Source: Alkalihalophilus pseudofirmus
GTDB taxonomy: Bacteria > Bacillota > Bacilli > Bacillales > Bacillaceae_D
Direction of reading: 5' to 3'
DNA: 64,000 nucleotides
NCBI RefSeq assembly: GCF_029094545.1
Contig: NZ_CP117835.1
Span: 2,336,001-2,400,000, forward strand
Numbering within the stretch: position 1 is the stretch's first letter; every line of letters begins with the position of its first letter. Made by a program: the position numbers and the translations under genes. Under the pieces are notes generated by a model. It was not told the DNA's origin, did not search any database, and saw only the letters and a list, made by a program, of their open reading frames with translations. Below, piece after piece: positions 50,714 to 61,283 of the stretch.

Positions 50714-52252
50714 ATGGAAATCGTTCATCAGCTTTCACAGGTACAAGTTTTAAACCAGTTTTGGTTATTATTGTTTTTTATCGTTCCTATGGTGATTATC
50801 TCAAGGATGGTTGTTGCAGGATCTAGGTTTTCACCGATTTTAATTATCGTTATTTTCGGTTTGCTTTTAGGATTTTTGTTAGTTGAGGTCAATATTGCAA
50901 CACCTGGTCTTCCAGAATTCCCGCTTGTTGATTTTATGGCGCGTACGACGATTATCGCTTTGATCGTTTCCTTCTTTGTAGGTGGTCAAGAATTACGTAA
51001 GATTCTTGGAAACAAAGAGATGGAAGTGAAGGATATTGTCGTCCCTATGAATGAAGAAGTGGTACTAGGTACAGGCCGTACTCATTTCATCTTCATCCTT
51101 CGTTCGTTCTTCTTATTAATTGGGATTGAAGGATTCATGAGAATGTTCTTGCAGCCAGGATCGCTTGATACAGTAGCTGGCTTTTACCCGCTTATTGCGT
51201 TTATCGGTTTGATTGCCTCTGTTATTTTAGTCGATAACAAAGCTCAAGTTGGCAATAAGCATATCTACATTCGTAAAGGGCTTCTTGAGACAGCTCTTAT
51301 TATCATCGTTTTATTTATTTCATTTGCGATTGCCCAAGCAGTACAGCCAATCATTGCCCTGCCGCAAATTTTCTTTGCTATGATGATCTCAGCAGCGATC
51401 GGAGCTATTTTTTATAACTGGACATTTGGTCCGACCGTTCGTGCTTTACTATTTGCCGGTATTCCTGTTGTCCTTGCAGCGAACTTCATGGTCGGAGGTT
51501 CACGAATTGGGGATGCATTTGCCATTGAAGGTATGAATGCCGTTCTATTCTATGGCTTCTTTGGTCAATTGTTCTGGATGTTTGGCGGTATTGCCCTTGT
51601 GATGTTTATTGCTAAAACAGCTCACACACGCAACCTAGCACCAGGAATGGCAGGTTCATTGTCCCACTCAGGTCTGACAGGCGCTTGTACAGCTGGAGAC
51701 TTTGGTAAGGTGGCGGCTCAACGTGCACCAATTATGATTAATATTCCGTTTTTCGGACATATTTTCGTATTCTCTGTTCTTGCGATTAGTGCAGAACAAG
51801 GCTCATTATGGTTCATTCCAACAGCCATTATCGTAACAATTGGTATTGTTTTAACAGCGCTGGCACTTAAAAATTTACGCAATGCAAATGGTGAGGATCG
51901 TAAAGAGGTAAAAGCGTTAATGCAATTCTCATTTGGATGGCAGATCTGTGCAGTATTCGGTGGTCTTGCCCTGCTAAGTATGAGTTCAATGTCATTTGAA
52001 TACGGAGCAATGGCGCAAACTTCAGCTATTTCTCACTTTGGTTTATTTGCAGCGATTCAAGGTGAAATGTTTGGGGTTGAATCTTCACTCCTTATTCCAT
52101 TCATCTTCTCTATGCCGTTTCTAGTTCACCCTGTCGTGTTCTTTATGTTCGGTAAAGCAATGGAAAATAACGGAGAGATGCCTAAGCTGCCGGTTTATAT
52201 CATGGCAATCATCGGTTTGATTGGTATCAGTTTCGCTATTTTTGCTCTATAA
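50714..52252 (+). CDS. polytopic membrane protein, unknown transporter
   Basis: 512 residues from the ATG at 50714 (AGGAGT 7-8 bases upstream). About 12-13 membrane helices. Notable loops: IVSFFVGGQELRKILGNKEMEVKDIVVPMNEEVV (cytosolic), MAGSLSHSGLTGACTAGDFGKVAAQRAPIMINIPFFGHIF (Gly/Ala-rich, possible substrate site) and GGSRIGDAFAIEGMNA. It has the layout of secondary carriers of the glutamate or dicarboxylate symporter group, but the family is not recognised. Promoter region is AT-rich; a terminator follows. Confidence 0.72.
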   Translation: MEIVHQLSQVQVLNQFWLLLFFIVPMVIISRMVVAGSRFSPILIIVIFGLLLGFLLVEVNIATPGLPEFPLVDFMARTTIIALIVSFFVGGQELRKILGNKEMEVKDIVVPMNEEVVLGTGRTHFIFILRSFFLLIGIEGFMRMFLQPGSLDTVAGFYPLIAFIGLIASVILVDNKAQVGNKHIYIRKGLLETALIIIVLFISFAIAQAVQPIIALPQIFFAMMISAAIGAIFYNWTFGPTVRALLFAGIPVVLAANFMVGGSRIGDAFAIEGMNAVLFYGFFGQLFWMFGGIALVMFIAKTAHTRNLAPGMAGSLSHSGLTGACTAGDFGKVAAQRAPIMINIPFFGHIFVFSVLAISAEQGSLWFIPTAIIVTIGIVLTALALKNLRNANGEDRKEVKALMQFSFGWQICAVFGGLALLSMSSMSFEYGAMAQTSAISHFGLFAAIQGEMFGVESSLLIPFIFSMPFLVHPVVFFMFGKAMENNGEMPKLPVYIMAIIGLIGISFAIFAL

Positions 52253-52260
52253 ATAAAATG

Positions 52261-52294
52261 AAAACAGGTCGTCCACTAGCGGATGACCTGTTTT
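52261..52294. terminator. bidirectional terminator
   Basis: 14-bp stem with one wobble (AAAACAGGTCGTCC / GGATGACCTGTTTT), 6-base loop, T6 tail. Confidence 0.9.
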
Positions 52295-52297
52295 TTA

Positions 52298-52633
52298 TTA
52301 GGATACTTCTTTATATTCTTTTACTAATTGCTGCAGTTTCATCGCCAGTCCCATACTGCCGTCTACTTTTAATTTACCGCTCATAAAGGCCATCGTCGTA
52401 TTTAAATCATCATTCAACATCTTTATGAATGATTCATCATTCATTTTAAGGGTGACATTAGGCTCTTCTGTGGCCTCTTCTATCATATATGCTTTTCCAT
52501 CTTTAAATTGCACTTGAATGCTTCCTGACTCCTTTAAATCAAATTGAAATACGCGGTCTTTCTCCTCAGCAATAGGTGCTGGTTCACGGTTCATTTTTTC
52601 TACTAATGCTCTTAGCTGCTCTTTAGCGTTCAT
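52298..52633 (-). CDS. SCP2 sterol-carrier-domain protein
   Basis: 111 residues forming one SCP2 domain: RVFQFDLKESGSIQVQFKDGKAYMIEEATEEPNVTLKM, then FIKMLNDDLNTTMAFMSGKLKVDGSMGLAMKL. The family binds lipids or acyl-CoAs in a hydrophobic cleft. AAAAGGGGGAACTC precedes the ATG. No neighbouring fatty-acid gene; role uncertain. Confidence 0.9.
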   Translation of the reverse strand: MNAKEQLRALVEKMNREPAPIAEEKDRVFQFDLKESGSIQVQFKDGKAYMIEEATEEPNVTLKMNDESFIKMLNDDLNTTMAFMSGKLKVDGSMGLAMKLQQLVKEYKEVS

Positions 52634-52794
52634 TTTGAGTTCCCCCTTTTATTTGTTACTCTGACAAAGATTCGACAATGATTGCCGAACTCCTCCCTCA
52701 AATAAAAAAAGTTATAAATTCCTCTGCAATATTTTACACATTTTTGCATAATTCGCCTCTTGCTCGTGCATTCTATAAGTAGGAGGCGGTTTTA

Positions 52795-52908
52795 ATGGAG
52801 TTTATGAGGATCTTACAATACATCTGTTCATTTGGCGGGGCAAGTTGTTTAATATTCACTTATATTCAAATGGCTCGAAAGAAAGTAAAAAAGCCGCTTC
52901 AAAAATGA
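52795..52908 (+). CDS. 37-residue small membrane protein
   Basis: MEFMRILQYICSFGGASCLI followed by FTYIQMARKKVKKPLQK: a single hydrophobic helix and a strongly basic tail. An excellent AGGAGGCGG site lies 5-6 bases before the ATG, and the stop codon sits inside a terminator hairpin. The ribosome site and terminator make it more than chance. Function unknown. Confidence 0.68.
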   Translation: MEFMRILQYICSFGGASCLIFTYIQMARKKVKKPLQK

Positions 52909-52916
52909 AGCGGCTT
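52891..52916. terminator. terminator after the 37-residue gene
   Basis: 10-bp perfect stem AAGCCGCTTC / GAAGCGGCTT with a 6-base loop; A-run left, T-rich right. Confidence 0.85.
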
Positions 52917-52939
52917 TCAGATTGTTGAGAACTCTATAT

Positions 52940-53272
52940 TTAAGCAAGTGCTTTTTCAATTTTCTTTTTTGTAATCGAGAAATGTGAATCAACCCATTTA
53001 ACTTGTTTCTTGTCTAAAATAAATAGTTGTGGAGATTCATGCTTCACACCTAGTTCTTCTGAAATTAGATTAGATACAGGTCGTGACTCGATGACTTTAA
53101 CCATAGCATACGTGTGAGCATTCTCGTTCGAAGAATTTATAAATGATTGAAATTCATCATATGCCTCTGCACTAATAGGACAAGTTGTACTATGCTTCAA
53201 TAATAAAACAGGACCATCATCTGATTGCTTAAATAAATCATGCCACTCTTGGTCTGTTGTTATTTCTTTCAT
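52940..53272 (-). CDS. brxC: monothiol bacilliredoxin (YtxJ)
   Basis: 110 residues from the ATG at 53272 (GGAG 8 bases before). Thioredoxin fold with a single active Cys in HSTTCPISAEA, ESRPVSNLISEELGVKHESPQLFIL (cis-Pro region) and KKKIEKAL. YtxJ/BrxC removes bacillithiol from mixed disulfides. It fits with bshB2 at 42590. A DegV gene lies 18 bases upstream in the same direction, probably co-transcribed. Confidence 0.9.
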   Translation of the reverse strand: MKEITTDQEWHDLFKQSDDGPVLLLKHSTTCPISAEAYDEFQSFINSSNENAHTYAMVKVIESRPVSNLISEELGVKHESPQLFILDKKQVKWVDSHFSITKKKIEKALA

Positions 53273-53289
53273 GCTCATCACTCCTCTTT

Positions 53290-54144
53290 TTAGTTTGATT
53301 CAGAATAATACATTAATGCAATCGCACCAGGTCCGGTGTGAGTGCTGATAATCGGTGAAGTTGGGTAAATGGTGATATCAACTGACTCATTAATTGATTC
53401 AACGGATTGCTTTAATTTTGCAGCAAGTGCTTCTGCATCTGCATGAGCAATACCCACTTTTTTTACGACTCTTCCTTTTGTCTCATCAGCAAACGTCTTC
53501 GTTAGCGTCTGAATCATCTGCATATGAGTACGTACCTTTGTAACAGGTGTATACACTCCATCCGCTAAAGAAGCAATCGGTTTAATTTTTAGTAAAGAGC
53601 CGAGTAATGCCTTCCCACGTCCAATTCTTCCGCCTTTTTTTAAGTACTCTAATGTATCAACCATTATAAATAATGATGTACCCTCACGTACCTTATCAAT
53701 GGCTTTAATAATCTCCTCTACAGACTTCCCTTCCTTTGCAAGTTCAGCCGCTTTAACTACTTGAAAGGCTAAAGCCTGAGAAATAAATCGTGAATTAACA
53801 ACGGTTACATCAGCATTACTCATGTCTGCTGCAGTTTGTGCTGCATTCATCGTTCCACTCATACCTTCTGTTATATGAATCGAGATGATCTTCACATCAT
53901 CACCACTTGCTGCTAAGCGGTTATAGGTTTCTTCAAATACCCCAACTGCAGGCTGTGAACTTTTTGGTAATTCCTCACTCGCTCTCAGTTTATCCATAAA
54001 TTCAGAAGCTGTTATATCAACCCCGTCTAAAAACGTCTCTTCTCCAAATGTTATCGATAAGGGAACAACCTCTATTCCATGCTTTGCAGCTAGCTCTGCA
54101 GGTAAATCACAAGTTGAATCCGTAACAATTTTTATCGTCGTCAT
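53290..54144 (-). CDS. DegV family fatty-acid-binding protein
   Basis: 284 residues from the ATG at 54144 (GGAGAATGTGAAT upstream). KIVTDSTCDLP at the start, VVPLSITFGEETFLDGVD, SSQPAVGVFEETY and IHITEGMSGTMNAAQ line the fatty-acid tunnel; GPGAIALMYYSE ends the protein. DegV/FakB proteins deliver fatty acids to the FakA kinase. FakA is not in the window. Confidence 0.93.
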   Translation of the reverse strand: MTTIKIVTDSTCDLPAELAAKHGIEVVPLSITFGEETFLDGVDITASEFMDKLRASEELPKSSQPAVGVFEETYNRLAASGDDVKIISIHITEGMSGTMNAAQTAADMSNADVTVVNSRFISQALAFQVVKAAELAKEGKSVEEIIKAIDKVREGTSLFIMVDTLEYLKKGGRIGRGKALLGSLLKIKPIASLADGVYTPVTKVRTHMQMIQTLTKTFADETKGRVVKKVGIAHADAEALAAKLKQSVESINESVDITIYPTSPIISTHTGPGAIALMYYSESN

Positions 54145-54296
54145 ATTCACATTCTCCTTTATCTTCCCGTTCGCTTGTCCCATTCCCGAAATGGGCAAAA
54201 AACTTCTCTCTAGCCCCTATCATACCACATTTCTGACACCTTATCGGCCCTTAACCATGAATTATCTATGATCAATTAAGTGAATTTTTATTTAAA

Positions 54297-56423
54297 TCAC
54301 TTCTCTATTGTAAAGCGGATCTCTTGATATGTTATATGATCTCCGAGTGCTTCTTTTATCGGTCGAAGCCTATCTGTTCCGATTTGTTCAGCAGCCTTTT
54401 CAATTTCCTTTCGAACCTCTTCTTCCACATAAGTTGGCAGCTTAAGATCGATGCCCTCATCTTTTGATTTAAGAATGTGGTTTAATACCGTTTGTTCGCT
54501 CAGCCCTCGCTCTTTTGCAATATCCTCTACCTTCTGACCATCTTGAAACATCTTAATTGTGATGAGGTGGCTTCCTTTTGTTGCTTTCGTGCCTTTAGAA
54601 CTTGAGCTTAATCTAGTTGCTGTTTCATTAATCATTGTTGTTTTTTGATCCTTAAACGAACTGAGTACATCCAAGAAAGTCTCTCCATACCGCTCAAGTT
54701 TTTGTTCGCCCACTCCCTGTATCATGGATAATTCCTCTTTAGTTAATGGAATATATTGACTCATCTGCTTGAGCGTTTTATCAGAGAACACCATATAAGG
54801 AGGGATATTTTCTTTTGCTGCAAGATTTTTTCTGCAATCCCGTAATGCTTCAAATACTTCATCATTTTCTTCTGCCTCTTCTTTTTGCAAAGCAACAAAT
54901 TGATGAACTTGCTTTTCCCCTTTAAGAACAGGCAGAGCTAAATCAGTCAGCTGAAGTGTTGGATACTGTGAACCAGTGGGTTTAATGTATTTCTCGGCTG
55001 TTAAATAGTCAATAAACTCTGCCACATACTTTGCCGTATACCCGCTCATAATGCCATAGGTCGGAAGAGTATAAAGCTGCAGCTGTTTTATTTTTTGATT
55101 TTCAGAGCCAGCTAATACTTGAGCCACCATCATTTTTCCGAAGCGTTCCCTCATTCGTTTTATACAAGAGAAAACCATTTGTGCCTCTTTCGTTCGGTCC
55201 ACTTTTTCTCCTTCACGGACACATGATGAGCACCTGCCGCAATCCGCTTTAGACACATCCCCAAAATAGCTTAAGATGTACGTCATTAAGCAGCCTTCCG
55301 TATGAATATAAGACGTCATTTGTTGAAGCTTCTCATACTCTTGAGCTTTACGGTCTTCTGTCAGCTCAGATTGTTCAATTAAAAAGGATTGAACACGAAT
55401 ATCTTGAGGGCTGAACAAGAGTACACATTCACTATCTTCTCCGTCTCGTCCGGCACGACCAGCCTCTTGGTAATATGATTCGATTGTACGCGGCATATTG
55501 TAGTGGACAACGTACCTGACATTACTTTTATCAATCCCCATCCCAAACGCATTGGTCGCTACCATCACACTTACTTGATCATGCAAAAAAGCTTCTTGAT
55601 GTCGTGCTCTTTCATTTTCATTCAGTCCACCGTGATACATTGCTGCCTGAATATCGACCTCTTGTAACTTATGATACAGCTGTTCCACTTCTTTACGTGT
55701 ATTTGCATACATAATCCCGGCTTCGCTTTTATGGGTTTGTACATACTGTTTCACATAACGCCATTTATCTATTCCCTTTAATACCTTTAACGTTAAATTC
55801 TCACGATTAAAACCGGTGACAACCGTATTCTCGTTTTGGATGTCTAGATGATTTTGGATGTCTTTTTGTACTGCCTTAGTGGCTGTAGCAGTTAAAGCTA
55901 AGACTGGCGGCCTTTGATTAAAATTGTTGAGCCACGCTGAAATCCCTAAATAGCTCGGTCTAAAATCATGCCCCCATTGAGACAAACAATGGGCTTCATC
56001 AATAGCTACTAATGAAAGCGGAATTGAAGCTAGCAGTTGTTGGAAGAATGGCTGCACTAATCGTTCGGGCGCAACATACACCAGTTTATACTCACCTGTC
56101 TGAATAAGACTGATCCGTTCTTCTTCCTCTTCTCTTGTTAATGTACTATTTAAATATGTAGCTGCTATATCAAGCTGATGAAGGGCATCTACTTGATCTT
56201 TCATTAATGATATTAATGGCGAGATCACCAATGTTACTCCTTCAAGAGTAAGCGCTGGAATTTGATAACAAAGAGATTTCCCCCCGCCTGTAGGCATAAT
56301 CCCAAGCGTATCTTTTTGGGCTAACACCTGTTCAATAATTTGTTGTTGACCATACCTAAAGGAATCATAGCCATAATACGTTTTTAGAATCTGTTCTGCC
56401 TCATGCATTTTCTCTATACTCAA
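54297..56423 (-). CDS. recQ: ATP-dependent DNA helicase RecQ
   Basis: 708 residues from a TTG with AAAAGGGGAGAGG upstream. Helicase motifs: FRYGQQQII (motif 0), TGGGKSLCYQIPAL (Walker A), AIDEAHCLSQWGHDFRP (DEAH), LALTATAT, GMGIDKSNVRYVVHYNMP, QEAGRAGRDG (motif VI). The zinc site CGRCSSC sits in the RQC part, an HRDC domain at about 520-595, and a C-terminal extension with an HTH-like KVEDIAKERGLSEQTVLNHI. Unwinds DNA in recombination repair. Confidence 0.95.
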   Translation of the reverse strand: MSIEKMHEAEQILKTYYGYDSFRYGQQQIIEQVLAQKDTLGIMPTGGGKSLCYQIPALTLEGVTLVISPLISLMKDQVDALHQLDIAATYLNSTLTREEEEERISLIQTGEYKLVYVAPERLVQPFFQQLLASIPLSLVAIDEAHCLSQWGHDFRPSYLGISAWLNNFNQRPPVLALTATATKAVQKDIQNHLDIQNENTVVTGFNRENLTLKVLKGIDKWRYVKQYVQTHKSEAGIMYANTRKEVEQLYHKLQEVDIQAAMYHGGLNENERARHQEAFLHDQVSVMVATNAFGMGIDKSNVRYVVHYNMPRTIESYYQEAGRAGRDGEDSECVLLFSPQDIRVQSFLIEQSELTEDRKAQEYEKLQQMTSYIHTEGCLMTYILSYFGDVSKADCGRCSSCVREGEKVDRTKEAQMVFSCIKRMRERFGKMMVAQVLAGSENQKIKQLQLYTLPTYGIMSGYTAKYVAEFIDYLTAEKYIKPTGSQYPTLQLTDLALPVLKGEKQVHQFVALQKEEAEENDEVFEALRDCRKNLAAKENIPPYMVFSDKTLKQMSQYIPLTKEELSMIQGVGEQKLERYGETFLDVLSSFKDQKTTMINETATRLSSSSKGTKATKGSHLITIKMFQDGQKVEDIAKERGLSEQTVLNHILKSKDEGIDLKLPTYVEEEVRKEIEKAAEQIGTDRLRPIKEALGDHITYQEIRFTIEK

Positions 56424-56512
56424 CAGCCTCTCCCCTTTTCAAATGGATGATAAAAATGAATATTATGGGCACATTATACGTAATAACCATACGTTAGAAA
56501 GGTGTGTTCCTG

Positions 56513-56779
56513 ATGAACTTTACGTTAAAACAAAAGAATACCATCGGATTGATTATTGTTGCCTTGATTTATTTAGCTCCTGTCTTGATTATGATTGCAA
56601 CAAGAGATACATTTCTTCATTCAGTCGAACGTTTCCCGCTTGACTTCTCATTATACTTTGCTGTTTTACTTGGGGCAATCATTGTCAATTACTCTTTAAA
56701 ATCAATGAAATTTCTTGCTGTGGTGATGCTCGCAGCTGGTGCAGGCCTTGCTGTATATGCTTTTTATTACTTATTGTAA
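56513..56779 (+). CDS. small three-helix membrane protein
   Basis: 88 residues from the ATG at 56513; the longer frame starts inside the AAAGGTG ribosome site. Three membrane helices (TIGLIIVALIYLAPVLIMIA, FSLYFAVLLGAIIVNYSL, LAVVMLAAGAGLAVYAFYYLL). No recognised family. It is ~90 bases from divergent recQ. Confidence 0.72.
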   Translation: MNFTLKQKNTIGLIIVALIYLAPVLIMIATRDTFLHSVERFPLDFSLYFAVLLGAIIVNYSLKSMKFLAVVMLAAGAGLAVYAFYYLL

Positions 56780-56860
56780 TCATTTTTCGAATCGCATTTT
56801 ATGATGTTTTTTTGAGAAAACAGCTCTTTGGCTATCCTCTTGTTGTTAGGAATGGTATAA

Positions 56861-58486
<1,626 letters not shown>

Positions 58487-58492
58487 TAAGTT

Positions 58493-58523
58493 AAGCCGCT
58501 AGTTATTCACTAGCGGCTTTTTT
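58493..58523. terminator. bidirectional terminator
   Basis: 11-bp perfect stem AAGCCGCTAGT / ACTAGCGGCTT, 5-base loop, T6 tail, between convergent ends of the ABC-F and trpS genes. Confidence 0.9.
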
Positions 58524-58562
58524 ATATTGAATTATTTTGTGTTTTTAATTCATTACGTGAAA

Positions 58563-59561
58563 TTATAATTGAATCAGCCCGATTGCCTTCCTCACTTTAG
58601 CAATCGTTACCTGCGCTGATTCTTGCGCTTTTTTAGCCCCTTCTCGTAAAATGTCATCCACATCGATATCACTGTAGGCCAGAGCGCGCTTTTGCATCGG
58701 TTCTGTCAGCTCAATGATAGATTCACTAAGCATTTGCTTACACCTTACACATCCTATATTTGCATCGCTGCATCTCTTCTCTATATCTTTCCTCACTTCT
58801 TCATTGGAAAAATAGGAATGGAGATGATATACATTACAGCCACCTACTGTCGGGTGGCCGGGATCGCTTAGATGGGTACGTGTTGGATCAGAATAAGCTC
58901 TCTTCACTTTATTTTCGATTGTTTCTTTTGAATCTTGCAGAGAAATATAGGTTTTCGCCCCTAATGATTTACTCATTTTTCCTTTTCCGCCTAATGAGGG
59001 TACCCTCGCCTCTTTTTCAACCATTCCGTTTGGCAAAGTCAATATTTCTCCATACATAGAATTAAATTTGCGTGCGAGATCTCTTGCAATTTCGATGTGC
59101 ACAAGCTGATCTGCTCCAACAGGCACCTTATGAGCTCCATGAATAAACATATCAGCTGCCATTAAGACCGGATACCCTACTAACCCATAACTAACGTGAT
59201 CAGCATGCTGTTTTGCTTTTTCTTTAAATGTGGGACATCTTAACAGCTCACCAATAGGCATAACCATACTCAAGTAAAGATGTAATTCACTTATCTCAGC
59301 AGCCAATGATGATTGGGCGTAAATCGTTGCCTGATTTGGGTCAAGGCCGGCTCCTAAATAACTTCTCACTGCATCACGTGTCCTTGATTTTATTAATTCG
59401 GGCTTAGGATGTGTCGTTAATGCATGCAAATCAACTATAAAATAGTAAGCCTCATATTCTTTTTGCAGCCTATGAATTTCCTTCATCGCTCCTATATAAT
59501 TTCCAAGGTGGAGATCGCCTGTTGGTCTGATCCCTGATACTAAAGTTTGTTTTTGAGTCAT
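58563..59561 (-). CDS. trpS: tryptophanyl-tRNA synthetase
   Basis: 332 residues from the ATG at 59561 (AAGGAG 8 bases upstream). Class I motifs: SGIRPTGDLHLGNY (HIGH-type) and GGKGKMSKSLGAK (KMSKS). The VDLHALTTHP and GADQLVHIEIARDLARKFN segments form the Trp and dimer regions. Cys at 244-263 (GGCNVYH, CVRCKQML) includes a possible metal pair. Controlled by the T-box leader upstream. Confidence 0.96.
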   Translation of the reverse strand: MTQKQTLVSGIRPTGDLHLGNYIGAMKEIHRLQKEYEAYYFIVDLHALTTHPKPELIKSRTRDAVRSYLGAGLDPNQATIYAQSSLAAEISELHLYLSMVMPIGELLRCPTFKEKAKQHADHVSYGLVGYPVLMAADMFIHGAHKVPVGADQLVHIEIARDLARKFNSMYGEILTLPNGMVEKEARVPSLGGKGKMSKSLGAKTYISLQDSKETIENKVKRAYSDPTRTHLSDPGHPTVGGCNVYHLHSYFSNEEVRKDIEKRCSDANIGCVRCKQMLSESIIELTEPMQKRALAYSDIDVDDILREGAKKAQESAQVTIAKVRKAIGLIQL

Positions 59562-59651
59562 CACTATCTCTCCTTATTTGTTTTATTCATGTCGGAAAAA
59601 GTCTTTGCCACCACCAATCAGAATCCATGACGATCACCCCCTTTAATAAAT

Positions 59652-59920
59652 AAAAAAAGCCCTCCACATCCTATACAAGGACGGGAGAGCCCGTGGTACC
59701 ACCTTTATTGGTTTATATGCACAACTTAATAAACCCGCTTAAACCGTCTCATTTTTATGAAACAGCATCCCCTGATAACGTCGGGACCAACACGATACAG
59801 CCTACTTGTTATGTTCAGCCTACAGCTCAAAAGTCCATTCCATACACAGCCAGCACTCGTTTCCACCTGCCACGAGCTCTCTTAAGAAGGCTTTAAGTAT
59901 GTACTCCTCTTTCTCATCGC
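59652..59920 (-). promoter_or_regulatory. tRNA-Trp T-box riboswitch
   Basis: Leader read leftward: stem I begins near GCGATGAG (59920), with an AGAGAG motif. The specifier region has AATGGAC, giving codon UGG (59837-59835) followed by the usual purine. The T-box AAAGGTGGTACCACGG is at 59706-59691. A terminator stem (GCTCTCCCGTCC with its partner) and seven T end at about 59652. Uncharged tRNA-Trp would favour the antiterminator. The specifier agrees with trpS. Confidence 0.93.
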
Positions 59921-59956
59921 TTTTTTTATGTACGTACATGTGTCATCTTTTAAGAA

Positions 59957-59985
59957 AGTATATGCTACTATTGGCATTTCTGCAA
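59957..59985 (-). promoter_or_regulatory. sigma-A promoter of trpS
   Basis: Read leftward: TTGCAG (59985-59980), 17 bases, TATACT (59962-59957). The predicted start near 59950 lies about 30 bases before the T-box stem I. Confidence 0.75.
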
Positions 59986-60081
59986 TCTCTTTTACTAATT
60001 CTTACAAAATACATGTACCCTGCTTACAAGCTATATGAGTCGTGATATGATAATAGGAATGGATGTGTGGAGGGATGATGG

Positions 60082-60996
60082 ATGAGCGTTAAAGAAGCCT
60101 ATCTTTATGCTGTCTTAGGCGCAGCTCTTTGGGGGATTATTGGTTTATTTGTGCAGCCCCTTTATTCGTATGGCTTTACAGCTTGGGAAATAGTCGCAAT
60201 ACGAGCAATCTTTTCTGCGCTCTTGCTAGTGGGCTATTTGATTATTACAAATAGAAAGATGCTAAGGATTCACATTCGCGATCTGCCTTTATTTATTGGT
60301 ACCGGTATTATCAGTATTGTATTCTTTAATTGGTGCTTCTTTACCGTGATTGATCAATCAAATCTATCGCTGGCAGTTGTCCTTTTATATACGGGCCCAT
60401 TTTTTGTAACGCTGTTATCTCGAATATTTTTTAAAGAATGGTTAACACCAAATAAAGTAACAGCCCTAGTACTGACAATTATAGGCTGTGCGTTTGTCGT
60501 TGGTCTTCTCCCAAGCTTCAACACAGTTATTACTCCGTATATACTGCTAGTTGGTATTGGATCTGGGTTCTTTTATGCCTTGTACAGCATATTTGCTAAA
60601 GTGAGTTCGAAACGATATTCTTCAATGACCATTACTACGTATTCGTTTATTTGTGCAGCTATGTTTATGATTCCTACATCAGGGTTATGGAACAAAGCTC
60701 ATTTATTCACTCAGATAGATGTAGTCGGTTATGGACTCGGGCTGGCCTTTTTCCCCACTGTTTTAGCTTACTTGCTTTATACACGTGGCTTAGCCGAGAT
60801 CGAATCCAGCCGGGCTTCTATTTTATCTACGATTGAACCTGTGGTAGCAATCGGCATCGGATTTCTCATTTTCAAAGACCAATTATCGCTGATTCAATGG
60901 TTCGGAGTAGCTCTTGTTCTCTTCTCTATCTTTTTAGTTTCAAAGCCGGATAAAGCACGCTCTATAAAAAAACAGACACCCAAGCATGCCGTGTAG
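60082..60996 (+). CDS. EamA/DMT-family exporter
   Basis: 304 residues, ten membrane helices in two five-helix halves, each an EamA domain (AALWGIIGLFVQPL and GIGSGFFYALYSIFAKVS start the halves; IESSRASILSTIEPVVAIGIGFLIF is the typical C-terminal segment). GGAGGG precedes the ATG. The family exports amino acids or metabolites; substrate unknown. The stop codon lies in the terminator loop. Confidence 0.9.
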   Translation: MSVKEAYLYAVLGAALWGIIGLFVQPLYSYGFTAWEIVAIRAIFSALLLVGYLIITNRKMLRIHIRDLPLFIGTGIISIVFFNWCFFTVIDQSNLSLAVVLLYTGPFFVTLLSRIFFKEWLTPNKVTALVLTIIGCAFVVGLLPSFNTVITPYILLVGIGSGFFYALYSIFAKVSSKRYSSMTITTYSFICAAMFMIPTSGLWNKAHLFTQIDVVGYGLGLAFFPTVLAYLLYTRGLAEIESSRASILSTIEPVVAIGIGFLIFKDQLSLIQWFGVALVLFSIFLVSKPDKARSIKKQTPKHAV

Positions 60997-61008
60997 GGTG
61001 TCTGTTTT
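60969..61008. terminator. bidirectional terminator
   Basis: 13-bp perfect stem AAAACAGACACCC / GGGTGTCTGTTTT, 14-base loop, between convergent genes. Confidence 0.9.
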
Positions 61009-61009
61009 C

Positions 61010-61195
61010 TTATGATTTGCGTTTTATATCAACATACTGCATAATCTCTTTACTGTTTCTATACTTCGGATTGTTCGTGCGCGTTGAATCTCTTAATTCA
61101 GAGGCGTACGTAACCTCGAAGTTCTGAAGCTTCTCAAGGTCTTTCATAAAATCAACTAATTCTTTTTGATCTCTCCCGCTGACTCTCACTCTCAT
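61010..61195 (-). CDS. small protein, DUF3970-like
   Basis: 61 residues from the ATG at 61195 (AAAGGGG upstream). MRVRVSGRDQKELVDFMKDL, NFEVTYASELRDSTRTN and SKEIMQYVDIKRK fit the short alpha/beta DUF3970 family (YvzF-like) of Bacillus; assigned from memory, not from a search. Cytosolic. Confidence 0.72.
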   Translation of the reverse strand: MRVRVSGRDQKELVDFMKDLEKLQNFEVTYASELRDSTRTNNPKYRNSKEIMQYVDIKRKS

Positions 61196-61255
61196 TTTGC
61201 ATTCCCCTTTCGTACGTACGCTATCATAGATCAAAAGATGAAAATTGGCAACAAA

Positions 61256-61282
61256 AAAATACCTGATAAACCTTCAGGCATT
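61256..61282 (-). terminator. terminator of the DedA gene
   Basis: Stem TGCCTGA / TCAGGTA (one wobble) followed leftward by TTTTTTTG. Confidence 0.7.
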
Positions 61283-61283
61283 T

